Shown one piece after another: positions 36,593-49,004 of a stretch of DNA of 64,000 nt; the first letter of the stretch is position 1, and each line of letters starts with the position of its first letter. Origin of the DNA: Mrakia gelida (taxonomy: Eukaryota; Basidiomycota; Tremellomycetes; Cystofilobasidiales; Mrakiaceae). The position numbers and the translations under genes are program-made. The stretch covers positions 1,674,001-1,738,000 of the forward strand of contig BRON01000004.1 in the NCBI GenBank assembly GCA_024345305.1. Reading direction: 5' to 3'. The notes beneath the pieces are model-generated. The model worked only from the letters and a program-made list of their open reading frames with translations, was not told where the DNA came from and did not search any database.

Positions 36593-38099
36593 TCAATCGA
36601 CGACGTCGACGCGTCCTTCCTTCGAAGGCTCGAAGCCGTAGACCTCCATCAACGAGCGAATCCTCTTGACCTTCTCCTGTAAATGAAGCAACAGGGGAAG
36701 AGAAGAGAGTCAGTGATTGTGTTGGAAAACAACGTCGAGGTCGAAGAGGGAACCGAATCGAAAACGAACCTGAGCCTTCGCCGCCTCGTCTCTCGCTCGG
36801 GCGACCGCCTCCTCAGCCTTCGTAGACTCCAGTTCAGCGCCAAGGAGAAGCGCTTGAAGACGTTGGAAGTCCTGAGTGTCGTCGAAACCGCAAAACAGGG
36901 TCAGCAACGACCTCCGGCGAACGAAGCGAAACGAATGGAGACGCGACTCACGTCCGAATCACTCGGCTCGTAGACTCCCCTCGAGCGCTTCCTTCCAGCT
37001 CCCGCAGATGGATCCACTCCCGAAGCTCCTTCATCCGAGATCGAGACCACCGAAGGCGAGGGAGAGACGTATTGCGACGGGAGAGGCTGCTCCGGCGACG
37101 AGTTGCGACGCGACGACGACGAGACCTCAACCGCTGAAGGAGGGACGACTTGGGTAGAGGGCTCCTCCTTTGTGGGAAGAGGAGGACTGGTGGGTCCATC
37201 GGCGAGTCCGAGTTGGTTGAGTGGCGAGAGGGAGGGAGGAGGAGTAAGGATTGGGCTCGGTTTGAGGCACGACTTGATTGGGAGAGGGGATCTCGAGGAT
37301 TTGAGGGGGGAGGAGCGGCTTTGAGGGACCGAGGGCTCGTCGGGTCGATACGAGGAGGAGGGCTGAGTGGCCTGGTGGCGTAGGGTTGGGGAGGAGGAGG
37401 AGGAGTGTTGGGACGTTGGAGGCGAGGAGAGGGCGAAAGGGTTCGGTTCCTGGTCGAGGAGGGCAACGACGATAGTATCAGTATGTTCGTAAGCGATAAG
37501 AGATCGAAGACGTGGTTTATCTGCTCTATACTCACTTTCCCACAAACTGGTGCAAAAATGGCAGGCGAGCTCATCCCTTCTGCCTTCCCAACACTCCTCG
37601 CCTTCACTCCCTGCTCGTCGCCTTCGCCCGTCGCTCGTTGAGCGCTCGACGAAACCTGGAGCTGCACTGGTCTTGAAGTGGGACTTGGTCGAGGTTTCAC
37701 GAAAGATCCGGGGAAGGGTCTTGGTCTGAAGGGAGGAAAGGCTCGTCCGGATTGAGCAGGAGCAGAAGTGGTGGGGGAAGAGGCGGTGTGGAAGTCCCAG
37801 CGGGGACCTTTGGGAGGAGAGTCGTTAGGTTTCCAGGGTTGAGTGTAGGAAGGCTTGTGAGAGTCGTAGGCGGAGACGGCTCGTTTGTGTTGGGGTGCAG
37901 GTGGAGAGAAGTGAACCGCTCGAGGAAGAGGGCGGATGGCTTGCTGGGAAGGAGGAGGAAGAGGAGGAGAGGCGAGGAGAGGAGCAGGAGGGAGGGGAGC
38001 TGATGTCGAAGTCGGTTTCTTCTGCTGAAGCCTAGGGTCCGTAGGCCTAGGTTTCTGAGGGATGAAGTCGGCGACGGAGGGATGCATGGACCTTTGCAT
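36593..38099 (-). CDS. Disordered/coiled-coil orphan, tandem copy A
   Basis: Four exons (37536-38099, 36952-37449, 36770-36871, 36593-36676), all joined in phase 0, give 415 aa. The first ~350 residues are Pro/Ser-rich and disordered (MHPSVADFIPQKPRPTDPRL at the start, IKSCLKPSPILTPPP later). The last ~75 form a helical, probably coiled-coil end: GRKRSRGVYE, then FQRLQALLLGAELESTKAEE, then IRSLMEVYGFEPS. The neighbouring upstream gene shares the exon count, intron phases and C-terminal pattern, so the two are tandem duplicates. A basic KR motif before the coil could be a nuclear signal. I do not recognise the family. Confidence 0.82.
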
Positions 38100-38520
38100 T
38101 CCGAGGAAGAGTTGAAGGAAATGGGTTGGGGGGAGAGGAGATGGTGGTCAGAGGCTCAAAGAAGAAGGAGTGGAGTGAAGGAGAGTTGGGAAGCGTGCTG
38201 AGCTGGGCTCTCTTCGTTTAGCTTCCTTCCCTACTCTCTCAGCCACTCAGCTGGCACGGAAGTTTCTTTCTTCTTTAGAACTTTTTCCAGTGCTCACGAA
38301 CGAAGAAGAAAACCTTCTCACGCAGACCGTCTAGCTTGCGAAAGGAAGGTACGAGGAACCGAGGACGGCTCCCGCTCCGCTCCCCTCCTCCCCTCGAGAT
38401 TCGTAAAAGGTCGTAGATATCGTTAGAAAAGCCCATCCGAAAGAGTAGAAATCGAAGAAGAAGGGGGTAGAAGGGTCGGGTACTAGTGGTATAAGAAGAC
38501 TGGGCTATAAGGGGACAAAG
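38100..38520. other. Spacer between the tandem orphan genes
   Basis: The 421 bp hold the promoter of copy A and the 3' end of copy B (both minus strand). No coding pattern is seen. Confidence 0.5.
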
Positions 38521-40254
38521 CTAAGCCTCCTCCATCTTCGCGTCGCAGTTGGGTTCCATGTCGACGTCGAGTCCGTCCTCCTCATCCTCGTCGGCGGGAG
38601 TGAAGCCGTAGTGGGTGAGCATGAGAGCTTTGACGTCGTCGTATTTGTTCTGAGAGAGAGAGAGAACGAGAAGCGAAAGTCAGCTATCCTGAAGGGACGA
38701 GACGAGACGAGACGTCGAAACGAACCTCAGCCTGCTCTTGTTCCTCTTCAGCTCGAGCGAGAGCCTCGCGAAGCTTGATGGTCGCGTGCCTTTTCCTCCT
38801 GACGTCTGAAGAGGAGTTGGCGTAGAGAGCTTGAAGTCGCTCGTTGTCTTGAGCGGTCTGCGGAAAGACGAGGCGAAAAGTCAGCGCGAGTCAGGCCATC
38901 GAGCTCAAACGAGAAAGGACGCGACTCACCTCCTCCTCAGAGATCGCCTCATACTCGTCCCTACACCTCTTCCTCCCACTTTCACCTCTACCCTCGCATT
39001 CCATCTCCTCCATGGCGTCGTCCTTTTTAACCGAAGCGGCGGAAGGCGAAGGAGAGACGGATCGGGAGGAGGGAGGAGAGGAGACTCGTCGTTGACGCGA
39101 CGAGCAAGGTGATTCGTCCGGCAGTTCCTCGTCGAACTCGTCGTCCGAGTCGTCGTCTTGTTGGGTAGGCTTGCCCGAGGTAGGAGTTGGGAGTTGGACG
39201 TTGAGGGGGGCTGAGGGAGTTTCGAGCCCGACGGTGGAGAGGGAGGGAAGAGGAGGTCGGTCGACGTGGGAGGGTCCTGCTCCAGGTTGTTCTTGCTTGT
39301 CGTCTTTGACCCGCTCGGTAGGCTTCGGGAGTTGAGCGTTGTCGAGGAGGATGGGACTTCCTAGTCCAGCGATGGCGACGGGAGGGAGAGGTGCCTCATC
39401 TCGAAGGGACGGAGTGGAGAGTTGTTGGGATTCCTCGGTGAGAGCGGTGAGGGAGGAGGAGTCGGACGACTCCGACGACTGACGCTGATGCTGTGGTCGC
39501 TGAGTGGCAGTGGCGGAGGAGGAGGAGGAGGAGAAGGATGTGAGGGTGGTGATAGGAAGGGAGGAGGTTGGGTTTCTCGAGAAGGGATTGATTCCGTTCC
39601 AGTCTTCCCTCGAAGGAGAGGCCTGCCAGAGAGAGCGAACGAAAGGGAGAGGGGAACGAGTCAGGTCTCTAGATTCTCTTCCTTCCTGAGGATCTGGATG
39701 AGCGAGAGATGGAGATGAATGGATGGACTTACGGTTCTCAGAGGAACTTCCTTCTCGAGGGATGAGCGTGCTTCCTCGACCGATAACCTCCTCTCGCTCG
39801 AACCTCCTCCTCCCGCATCTCCACATGCCACTCGAGTTCCTCCCGCTCTCGCCGCTGCCGTTGCCGCTGCCGTCGCTGCTGGAAGGATGGGAGCAGGCTT
39901 GGGGTTGGGAGGGAGAGGATGTGTCCCACATCGAACTTGACTGACGTCGAAGGGCCTGTGAGGGAGTTTGGCGAGGGAGGAAGATGCTGAGCTGGAAGCG
40001 GGAGGAGGGTGTTGAGGTCGAGGAGGAGAGACTCGATATTGCTTTCCGTAGTGTTGCGTCTCGTTTCGAGGACCGGAGGGAGTAGAGGATGAGGGGAGAG
40101 CGATGATCCTTCGACCCTGAGTGGGCGGTGGCGAGAGAGGAAGAGGTGGAGGAGTGCAGGTGCGCTGAGTGGGAGGAGGAGGAGGGACGGCCTTCTTGAC
40201 CTTCTTCTTGATCATAGGGAGAGGAGGGAGGGGTTCCAAGACTGGAAGCGGCAT
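38521..40254 (-). CDS. Disordered/coiled-coil orphan, tandem copy B
   Basis: Four exons (39733-40254, 38930-39622, 38726-38857, 38521-38649), all joined in phase 0, give 491 aa. The layout copies its neighbour: a long Pro/Ser/Thr-rich disordered part, then GRKRCRDEYE, a helical block (NERLQALYANSSSDVRRKRH, LREALARAEEEQ), and LMLTHYGFTP ahead of an acidic tail. Shared anchors with copy A are GRKRxRxxYE, RLQAL, an Ala/Arg/Glu-rich helix and YGFxP. An acidic run (DDDSDDEFDEELPDE) precedes the anchor. The family is unknown. The basic motif plus acidic stretches suggest a nuclear protein, which is inference only. Confidence 0.82.
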
Positions 40255-40635
40255 AGTTTGGGAGGATTGTAGATGAGGGCGGAGGTTTTGTTTATAGGGT
40301 GTTGGATGTAGCAGCTGGGAGCAGGATGTGGGTAGAGGTCAACTCACAAAGCGTGGGAGGCGAACGAGTCAAGGAACGGAAGGTCGTCGAGGGAAACGCC
40401 TCTTCCCTCCCGCTTGCTTTTCTTTGCCAGGAACAGACCACGGAGTCATCAGCATCGTCGACGTCGAACCAAGTGTAAAAGAGTAAGGATGAAGAGGTAG
40501 AGCAAAAAACGAAGAAGAGAGAAAGAGCGACAAACGGAGGGAAGGAAGCAACACGAGATGAAGCGTTTGGCGTAGGCTCGGTCGAATGACGTCGAGTTCG
40601 ACGGGAGGAAGTTTTTCGACGAATCCACTGTAGGC
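40255..40635. other. Spacer between orphan copy B and RAD51
   Basis: These 381 bp should contain the copy B promoter and RAD51 3' flank. No gene is seen. Confidence 0.5.
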
Positions 40636-43121
40636 CTAGGCCTCCTCCTCAGGGTCTCCGATACCGTCCGCACTGGGACGAAAGAAGCAGAAAGAGGAAA
40701 GCGGGAGGAAGGAGATGCAAAAGAGTTGAAGTCAGCTTCCGCGAGAACAAGAGAAACATCCGAGCTCGACGCGTCGTTCATGCCCTTTTCAGCCCATCTC
40801 GAAGCGAGCAGCTGACATCCCTTTCCTCCTCAATTCCAAACGGGTTACTCTGCGCTCTGCTAGACAGCTGAGCGTGACCTCTCGTTCGTCTGGTCGACAT
40901 CTGACCTCTCGTCGAGTCGAAGTTCGACGCGTCTTCCCGTTTCGGCGAGGCGAGCTCGCTCCCTGCCTCTCGCTCTTCTCTCTGCTTCTCGCACCCTCCC
41001 GCCTCCCATACCACCCGTCTCTACCTCCCTCCATGGACCTCTCCCCTCGCCCTCCTCCCCTCCTCTGTCCCAATCCCACGCCCTCCCGAAAAAGCGAACG
41101 AAAACGCGACTCACTTGATACTGAACAAACAATCGCTCTCCGGCAGACAAGGCGAGTCGAAGATCTTGCACTTTCGGTTCGACCCTCTCGACTTGCTGAG
41201 GAACAGTCGAGTCGTCGAGGAGTGGGCCCTGTTGCGAGAAACCAAAACGAACGCGACGTGGTCAGCGAGGGAACGAAAGACGACGCGCGCAAACCTCGAA
41301 GCTGCGAAGCGATAGATGGAATCGGAAAACGAACATGATGTTTCCTCCGATAGGTTTTTTCTGTCGGGTCGGGTCGAAAGTGAGGAAAGGTTAGGAAGAG
41401 TGAGTTTGGGTTTGGTTCGGTCGACGCGTCGAACAAACGAAGAAAGAGAAGAGAGGTGGACAGCACTCACATCAGCAGCCATACTCCCACCATCAACGGT
41501 AGCGACGACTTGGTTGGTGACTACCACGGCGATTCCGTACTGTCAAACGCGAACGCGAAGAGGTCAGCCCAGCCAAACACGCGAGTCGAGTTGGGAGGGA
41601 GAGGCGACGGAAGGCTCACCTCGTCTGCGAGCCTCATGAGTGTACGAAGGAACTTGGCGAGGTGGACTTGACGCTGAGGAGGGGAACGAGCGAAGGGAGG
41701 AGTGTGAGCGTGAAGATTTCGAGGAAGAAGAGGAGGAAGAGAGAGGTAGGCAGACTCACAGCAGACAACTCTCCTCTCCCTGCGAAATCCACACGATACA
41801 GCGACATGCACGAGTCCACGATCAGGAGAGAGAACCTACGACGACGACGCGAGTCAGCTCGTTCGAGTCTCGAACGCGAACAAGAAGGGTAGGGAAGGAA
41901 AGAGAGCTCGAGCCCACCTCGACTCAGCCATCATCGCGGACGCCTGAAGCAGGAGCTTCTGTTGATGATCCGAGTTGTAGGCCCTACGAGAACGCGAACA
42001 AGGTCAGCGTAACCTTCTTCCCCTCCAAGCTGTGATCCGCGAGAGGTGCTGCTCACCTAGCATAAGCGATATTATCCAACACCTCCTCCCCATTCAACCC
42101 AAACCTCTCCGCGACAGCGAGCACTCGAACAGGTCGGAACGTCCCCTCCGTGTCGATGTACAAGCATTTCCCTTCTCCTCCTCCCATCGTCACGGGTAGC
42201 TGAAGGCGCAGAGCGAAGTCAGTCTCGCGAGCGAGGGAGCAGAGGAGTGAGCGAGGGAAGGGAGGAGACGAACCTGACAAGTCACCGCCAAAGTGTGACA
42301 CAACTGACTCTTCCCCGTTCGGAACTCTCCTATCAACTCTGTGATGGCTCCAGTTTCGATCCCACCTGTTTCCGCCCGAACACCCAACCCCAAACGATCA
42401 GCTCTCAGCTCTCCTCCCCAAACACACGCTCTCGAAAGGAAGGAAGGGAAACGGAGCTCACCTCCCAACAACGTATCGAGCACCTTACTCCCCGTGGTGA
42501 TGCAGACCAGCTCCGATCGACGAGAGTGGAACTCTGTGGCGGTAGTGAAGCCCATGGGGACTAGTTTGTTGGCTGTGAGACGAACGAAACCGAAACAAAC
42601 CAGGGAGAAGGACGAGCAAAGCAGAACCAAAGGAAGGAAGGTCAGCTCCGTTCGCTCGTTCGTTTGGTCTTGCTTCTTCGTGCGAATCGACACCCACCCT
42701 CAGCCAAAATCTTATCCGCCTTCGCCTCCGAGATCCCCTTGATGGTGATGAGGACCTTCTTGGGTGTGAAAGCGACGGATTCCACCGTACTGTTTCGTCC
42801 AATCCAACCCAAACCAAAGGTCAGCTCGCTCGCTCCCTCCTTCCTCTTTCCACCTTCCCTCGTTTGGATCGCTCGTACGCACAAGAGACCAGCATCCTGC
42901 AACTTCTTCACATCAGCAGCTGAGACTCCTGCTTCCTGTTCGTCCGCAGATTGGGAGGTCAGCTCCGATTTGATAGAGCGAGCAAGGGAGGGAAGGAAGC
43001 GAGAGAAGGAAGGAGGGAAGGAACGAACGATGAGCTTCGCGATGAGGAGAGGACCTGCTAGACCGTTGTCTTCTTCTTCTTCCTCCTGATCTGGGTCTTG
43101 GGAGGCTTGCGATTGGGACAT
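40636..43121 (-). CDS. RAD51: RAD51 recombinase
   Basis: Thirteen exons (43029-43121, 42883-42935, 42698-42789, 42462-42572, 42274-42365, 42057-42199, 41918-41983, 41760-41835, 41620-41673, 41471-41539, 41335-41360, 41114-41227, 40636-40672) give 341 aa, the normal length. The N-terminal helix-hairpin-helix domain ([19 protein letters not shown]) precedes the ATPase core: Walker [10 protein letters not shown] (Lys ~135), [14 protein letters not shown], Walker [24 protein letters not shown] polymerisation and DNA-binding region, [11 protein letters not shown] and the C-terminal [11 protein letters not shown]. This is the mitotic strand-exchange protein of homologous recombination. [12 protein letters not shown] fits Rad51 better than Dmc1. 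The last intron (40673-41113) is 441 nt, far above the others. The ATG at 43121 was chosen because the acidic N terminus follows it directly. Confidence 0.95.
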
Positions 43122-43763
43122 CCGAAAGGGGAACGAGAACAAGGAGGATTGGGGGGAGGGTGGGGTGGCGGCTGGAGGGGAGAAGGAAGGAGGGAGGAGG
43201 GACGAGGGGAGTTGATTTCGACCAGGTGGCGAAAGAGAAGAGCGTCGCGTCCCGAAAGAAGCGCGTCGAAGGATCTGTTTTCTTTTGTTTTATTTCTCGG
43301 TTGGGTTGTTCAGTGGTGAGAGATGGAGGCGAGGAATGCAGAGAAAAGCTGAAGAGAGGAGGGTTTGGGGAAGAGAAAGCGAGAACGAGACGAGCTTGAC
43401 GGAGGATCGACGAGCTCGAGAAAGACGATCAAGAGCAGGTGAGAGGTCCATGTGGATACGAGACTAGAGTAGTGAGCGAGCAAGCGGACGAGTCAAAGGT
43501 GAAGTGAAAGAGAAGAAAGAAAGAAGAGAGCTCAGAGAGAAAGAAGAAGGTCGAGAAGGGGAATAGAGACAAAAGAGAAGGGCTACGGCTACAGTGAGAG
43601 AAGGGGTGGAAAAGTCGCGACTTCTATAGGGTGGAGACGTGCATGCGAGTGGGGAAAGATAAACAAGCGAAGATGAAATCTCTAGAGTGGGGGATGGGGA
43701 ATGCGAACGAAACCAGCGAGACGAGCGAGCGAACGGACCCGCCCTTCCTCGACCTCCCTCCAT
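43122..43763. other. Spacer, RAD51 promoter side
   Basis: The 642 bp are Gly/Glu-codon-like GA-rich sequence without a credible reading frame. They should contain the RAD51 promoter and the 3' flank of the next minus-strand gene. Confidence 0.5.
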
Positions 43764-44940
43764 CTATCTAACCTCGTAGTTGTTCACGTTCAACTTCATA
43801 CTCGGCCTTCTGCTCCCAGGCCTGCTGCTCCCACTCCTGATGCTCGTCTGTCGACTCAAGCTCGCTCCCGTGTTGGGAGTGTTGACTCCGCTGGAGATGG
43901 CGCTCTCGTTGGCGGTTGGGTCGTAGGTGTGAGGTTCCTCGTGGATTTGGTTGACGAAGGGAGCGTTGGCTGGAGTGGAGGAGGTCATGGTGAGAGGAGA
44001 GGAGGTAGAGGGGACGGCGGAGGTCATGGAGAGACCGGAAGGGAGGTGGTGGACGGGAGGTCGCTGGACGTGGTCGGTTGGGAGAGGAGGAGAGGAGGAT
44101 TGGACGGGGGATCGAGTGGTGGTTGCTGGAGCTGAGGTCTTTAGAATGAGAAAAACGATGGGAAAGAGCGAGGACGAGGTCAGCGTGGGCTCGAGAGAAG
44201 GGAAGATCATGTTGTGGGAAGAGGTGACGACCAAACGAGACTGCGTAGGAGGAGGGGGAAGGGAGAGCTAGGGAAGAGGGGGGGAGGTGGGGAGACCGTG
44301 ATGGAGACGGAGCAAGCGAGACGGAGAGACAGACGAGCAACGAGGAACTCACAGGCAAGGACGACATGCCACCTCCACCGGCGCTGAAGGGCGACCCTCC
44401 TCCACTGAGAGAGAAGGACCCACTCCTGGACCTTGACTCGATGAGCTGAAGAGCTCGAGCCTCAATCAAAGCATCGAAGTCCCCTTGAAGCTCCTCCGAA
44501 GTAGGCAGGTTGTTCTTGACGGGATCCTCCTCTGTAGGAACCGGATATGAGAACAGCCGGAGGTGGAGAAGGTCAGCTTGGGAGCTATACCGAGAGGCAA
44601 GAGGGCGAGAACGAAGAAGGAAGGAGGGAGGGAGGGAGGGCAGAGGGAAACGGGGAACTCACGAGCTGCTCTGGCAAACTCCTGGAGGAGCTTCTTCTGG
44701 ACTTCCTCCAAGTCGAGACCTCCACCGTGAAGCGGAGTAACCTTGGGTCGAGTAGGGACTGTAGAGAACGAGACGACGAAGGGATTCGTTGTCAGTTTTT
44801 TCGTTCGTTTCAGACCATGACGCTTGACTCGGGCCGCGAACGAGTCGCTCTCCTCTTCTGTTGAGCTCGTAGAGAAGACGGAGGATGGAAGGAAGGGGAA
44901 GCGTACCTGCTGTCTTCTGGTTATCCATGGCTGCTGACAT
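43764..44940 (-). CDS. Low-complexity orphan protein, 227 aa
   Basis: Four exons (44907-44940, 44663-44758, 44353-44531, 43764-44138) give 227 aa. The N-terminal ~75 residues look ordered and helical (LDLEEVQKKLLQEFARAA, then LPTSEELQGDFDALIEARAL). The rest is Ser/Gly/Pro/Thr-rich and ends in SRRPSMKLNVNNYEVR. The introns are canonical, the third being about 214 nt long. It is transcribed divergently from the SR/RGG-rich gene. No family is recognised, and no signal peptide or membrane segment is present. Confidence 0.75.
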
Positions 44941-45264
44941 CTTGAGGTAGAGGAGAGCGATCGGAGGAGAGAGGGTGTGAAGGTAGTGCGGGTGGGTGTC
45001 GTGGTGAGAAGGGAGGAAGTGAACAGACGGCATCGGGAGAGAGCAAGGGTCGAAAAGGCGGAGTTTCAAAGGGAGGAGAAGAGGGTGTTGAACGGAGGGA
45101 GAAGGGAGTCGCGACTACGATTTCTGAAAGTCGATTACCTTCTTCTTACAACCTCCATCCCCTTCTCGCCTCTTACTCTCTCTCTCGCAACTCTCTTTCC
45201 TCCTTCTTCTTCTTCTTCTTCCTCTTTCTTATCTTCTTCGGCGCCTTATCTCCATCCGCATCCG
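44941..45264. promoter_or_regulatory. Divergent promoter region
   Basis: The 324-bp spacer lies between two divergently transcribed genes. It ends in a pyrimidine-rich CTTCTTCTTC leader before the plus-strand ATG. No TATA box is obvious. Confidence 0.45.
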
Positions 45265-48200
45265 ATGGCAGGTTCTCCTCCACCTCCAACGACCATCGCT
45301 CCTTCCCCGGCAGCTTCAACGTCGACGGTTCTGGTTCCTCCTCCTCGCCGAGCTCGCTCTCCTCTCCTCCCTCCCCGTCCATCCTCAGCAAGAGTCCCTC
45401 CGCCGCCCAACCCAAGAAGAGATCAGAGGGAAAGATCAAGATCACCAGGAAGATGGAGAGGCGACTTCCAGGACGACTTCAGGGGTAGAGGACGAGGTCG
45501 AGGAGGCTCGGGAGGAGGGAGGGGTGGCAGAGGAGGGAGGGGAGGAGGAGGAGCTCAAAGGTTCAGATCCAGAAGTCCTCCTCCACCGCCGAGAGGAGCA
45601 AGAAGCAGGAGTCCTCCGCCGGGAAGATTTAGAGATAGGTCGAGAAGTCCTCCATCGAGGTACAGGGACGGCGCTGGAGGTGGGATGAGAGGCAGGGATA
45701 GTTGGGAAGCAGGCTCAGCTTCAGGAAGGAATCGAAGTCGAGAACGAGGTCAGCTCGCTTTCTTCCCTCTTTCCACCCGCCTTCGAGCTTCCAGCTTTTC
45801 TCCTTTCGAGCTCATACTGACCTCTTCTATGCTCTCTCGATATCTTGTGCAGACGGACCTCCTCGACGTCGCTCCATCTCCCCTCCACCTCGCAGACCTC
45901 GTTCACCTTCGCCCTCCTCCTTCTCCTCCTCTCGTCACTCTCCTCCTCCCTCAAAACCATCCACATCGGATGGACGGCCGAGTCTTCTCAGTCGGATGGC
46001 AGTCGGAGGTCCCCTCGACGCTGAGGTCGAAGAAGGAGAGGTCTCTTCAGCTTCAGACGGACAGCGGTCGCCTCCTCCCTCTTCAAGACGAGATCGTTCA
46101 CCTCCTCCGCGACCGACTCAACCACCACCGCTTCAAGAGAGGATGAAGAGACGTCGCGTCTCCCCAGAGCGACCCAAGCCCTCTCTCAAGGATAGGATCC
46201 AGCTCGAAGGAGGAGGATACGATCTCAGTCCAGCAGTACTCGACTACGACACCGGCAGCGACGATGGAAGGTCAACCACTCCTCCCTTTCCTCCCTCCTC
46301 CTCCCTCCCCAACGTCTCGTCCCTTCCCCCTAAACCTACCCAAAACGGCGACTCAGGTCTCGCATCTTCATCCTCCTCATCTTCAACCGCTCGACCCGCT
46401 CGCTCCCCTCCTCCTCATCGAGCTCCAGCTCCTTCCCAATCCTCGACCTCGAACGAAGAACCCAAACCCACTCGTCGAAGTCGGTTCTCCGACCGAGTTC
46501 CCACTCCTCCTCCATCAGCATCAGCATCAGCACCCGTCGCCGCATCATCCGGATCTCCTCTTCCTTACATCCCAACCCCAGGATCTCCCCTCCCCTACAT
46601 CCCAACCGACGAGGATCGAGTCGCTCTCGCCTCAGCCCCGACTACGACGCGAGGTCGAAGTCGCACGCGTTCTCCCGTTCACCAATCGTCACAACGGTCC
46701 GCATCTGGAAGGAATGACGACGGAGGACGACCGTATCGACGAGTCTCCCCACCACCATCAGCAGCAGACGACCGCCGTCGAGTCAGCGGAGGCGCAGGAC
46801 CTCCTCCTCGTCTCGGACACCAGACCTACTTCCCTCCTCCCCTCCCTTACCCCAATGGATCGAGACATCGCTCACCCTCAGCAGATCGCGACCTCCCCAA
46901 CTCTCAACGTCGACGTCTCAGGAGTCCCTCGCCTCCTCCACCGCCTCAAAGACGAGCAGGAGGACCTCCCATCAACGGCAGCTCTCGACCTCCCCTCTCC
47001 GTTCGTCGTCGAGCAGGCTCGAGATCCCCACCGCCTCCCCCTCACCTCACCTCCAACGGTCGACGAGCAACCGTCTCCCCTTCCCGCTCAGCTTCAGCAT
47101 CCACCTCCGCTCGCTCCCCCCCACCTCACGCTCGCAGACCCAGCTTCTCGAGATCACCTTCGCGAGGAGCCTCCTCGCCAGACAAGGAGGATCGAGATCG
47201 TCGTTCCACCACCACCTCCTCTCGTCGTCGTTCCTCCTCTCGAAGCAGAAGCCCAAGCATCCCTCCTCCTCGTCGCGACATCGACCTCGACACCTCCCGC
47301 CATCAACGACGGTCGAGGAGTCCTACTCGAAGTCCAAGGAAGGGAGCCGTCCCTCTGGGAAGTCAATCAGGCGCGTTCGGATCGAGTTTCGTCCCCGTTT
47401 CCCTTCCTGGACCTTCGGCGTCGTCGTTCAGAGGTGGAAGGGGAGGGTTCGATTCTCATTTCCGAGGTGGTCGAGGCGGTGCGGGTTTGCGAGGAGGTCG
47501 AGGAGCCTGGGGAGCAGGAGTTGGGGGTGTCGGTCGAGGAGGATCGTCTCTCGTCGGTCAAGCAGCCCACCATCTTTCCCCACCAGCAGGTCCCTCGTCT
47601 TCCCTTCCCACCAACCTCATCCCCTCTGCTCCTCGCGCACCGAAGGATACTCGATCTTGGGCGGAGCGGATGGCGTCGAAGCAGGCTGAGCTGGAGGTCG
47701 AGAGGGAAAGGAGAGCTGTGAGGGAGAAGGATCAGTTGGAGATGACGAGAAGGAAGGAGGAGGAGGAGAGGAAGAACCAACCTCTTGGTGGGAAGGAGTG
47801 GGCTGAGAGGGTCAGGGCGATCGAGGAGAGGAAGCAGGAACGGGCGAGGTTGGTTGAGGCGAGGGAGCGAGGGGAGGAGGTTGGGACACCGGGTCCGCCT
47901 GTTGAGGAGGATGCGGTGATGAAGGAGGAGGTGGTGGAGAGGGTGGAAGTGGTGCAGGAGAGGGAAGTGGAGATGGAGGAGGAGGAGGTGACGCCTGTGG
48001 TAGCGCCGGTGGTCGTGAAGAGGGAGGAGGAACGACAGCCCGTCGCGTCGCCCGTTCCCGTTGAGGACAGTTCCTCTCGTCGATCTTCCTGGGAACAGCA
48101 GCAACAGCAACAGCAGCAGTACCACCAACACCAACAGCAGCCACCCTCCTTCAACGACTCTCGACGAAACTCCCTCCTCTACTCCGTCCAGCAGCAGGAT

Positions 48201-49004
48201 CAACCCATCCGGGACAGTCCTACCTCCCCTCCTCCCGACCGCGACGAAGCCTACCCTCAACCCCACTCCAACGGCCACAGCTACAACAACTCCCAGAACC
48301 CCTCTCGAGGACCCAGTCCACCTCCTCCTTCGATGTCTCGTCATCCTTCTTACCAGCAGCAGCAACAGCAGCAACACTACCCTCTCTCCGCCTCCTCTTC
48401 GTCCTCGTCTCTCCCGGCTCGACCTTCCCTCAACAACAACAACTCCAATCACCCCTCGTACAGCAACAGCAACCCAACACGGGAACGAGAGAGAGAGCGA
48501 TCCCCTCCTTCTCCTCCTACTCACACCACCTCCCGCCCACCCGTCCTCTCTCGAATGGAGATCATGCAGCTGGACAAGGAACGCGTCGAACGCGATCGGA
48601 TCGAGGGTGTGCTGACGAGGCTGATGAGGAGCGTTGGGGAGGTGGATCTCAGGAGGATGTGGGGTGGAGGTGGGAAGGAGGAGAGCGATGCTGAGGTGCG
48701 TTTCGAATCACCCAAATTCCCACTCTTTCGCGACGAACGGTGCTTCGTTCCCTTGCGAGAACAAACGACGTTTGGCTGACCTTTCTCGCTTTCCTTTCTT
48801 TCCTTCCTTCTTTCGTTGATTCGTTTTTGCCGTCGCTCGCAGCTCAAACGCCTCCAAACCTCCTCGTTCAACCTCCAGTCGGACCACACCCGCCTGCACG
48901 TCGAAGTCTGGCGCGCTCAGCAGGAGTTGAAGAACGGGGAGTTGGAGCTCGAGGGAGTGGAGGAGAGGAAGAGGTATGCTGAGGCGGGTATCCGGAGGAA
49001 CTGA
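45265..49004 (+). CDS. SR/RGG-rich nuclear RNA-binding-like protein
   Basis: Three exons (45265-45748, 45853-48695, 48843-49004) give 1,162 aa. It is dominated by RS dipeptides and Pro-rich SR blocks (RSRSPPPPPRGARSRSPPP), two RGG clusters (GRGRGRGGSGGGRGG near the start, FRGGRGGFDSHFRGGRGG around 47420-47480), then a charged helical stretch (MASKQAELEVERERRA), a poly-Gln tract and a C-terminal coiled coil (LDKERVERDRIEGVLTRLM to the end). No RRM is seen. The composition is that of splicing-speckle or mRNP proteins, so an RNA-processing role is inferred. The 485-codon frame overlapping at 46264-47721 is a shadow. Confidence 0.8.
48091..48375 (+). repeat. CAG/CAA tracts encoding poly-Gln
   Basis: Two glutamine runs (about 48097-48118 and 48350-48374), built from mixed CAG and CAA codons, lie inside the SR/RGG-rich gene. 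The mixed codons should limit replication slippage. Confidence 0.75.

Noticed and set aside
46264..47721. 485-codon plus-strand frame within the SR/RGG-rich gene
   Set aside because: It overlaps the main frame fully; the main frame has RS/RGG motifs and correct splice phases at both ends, while this one is a shifted read of the same Pro/Ser codons.
47367..48524. 385-codon minus-strand frame
   Set aside because: It is antisense to Gln/Ser/Pro-rich codons, with Arg/Val/Leu-run composition and no gene features.
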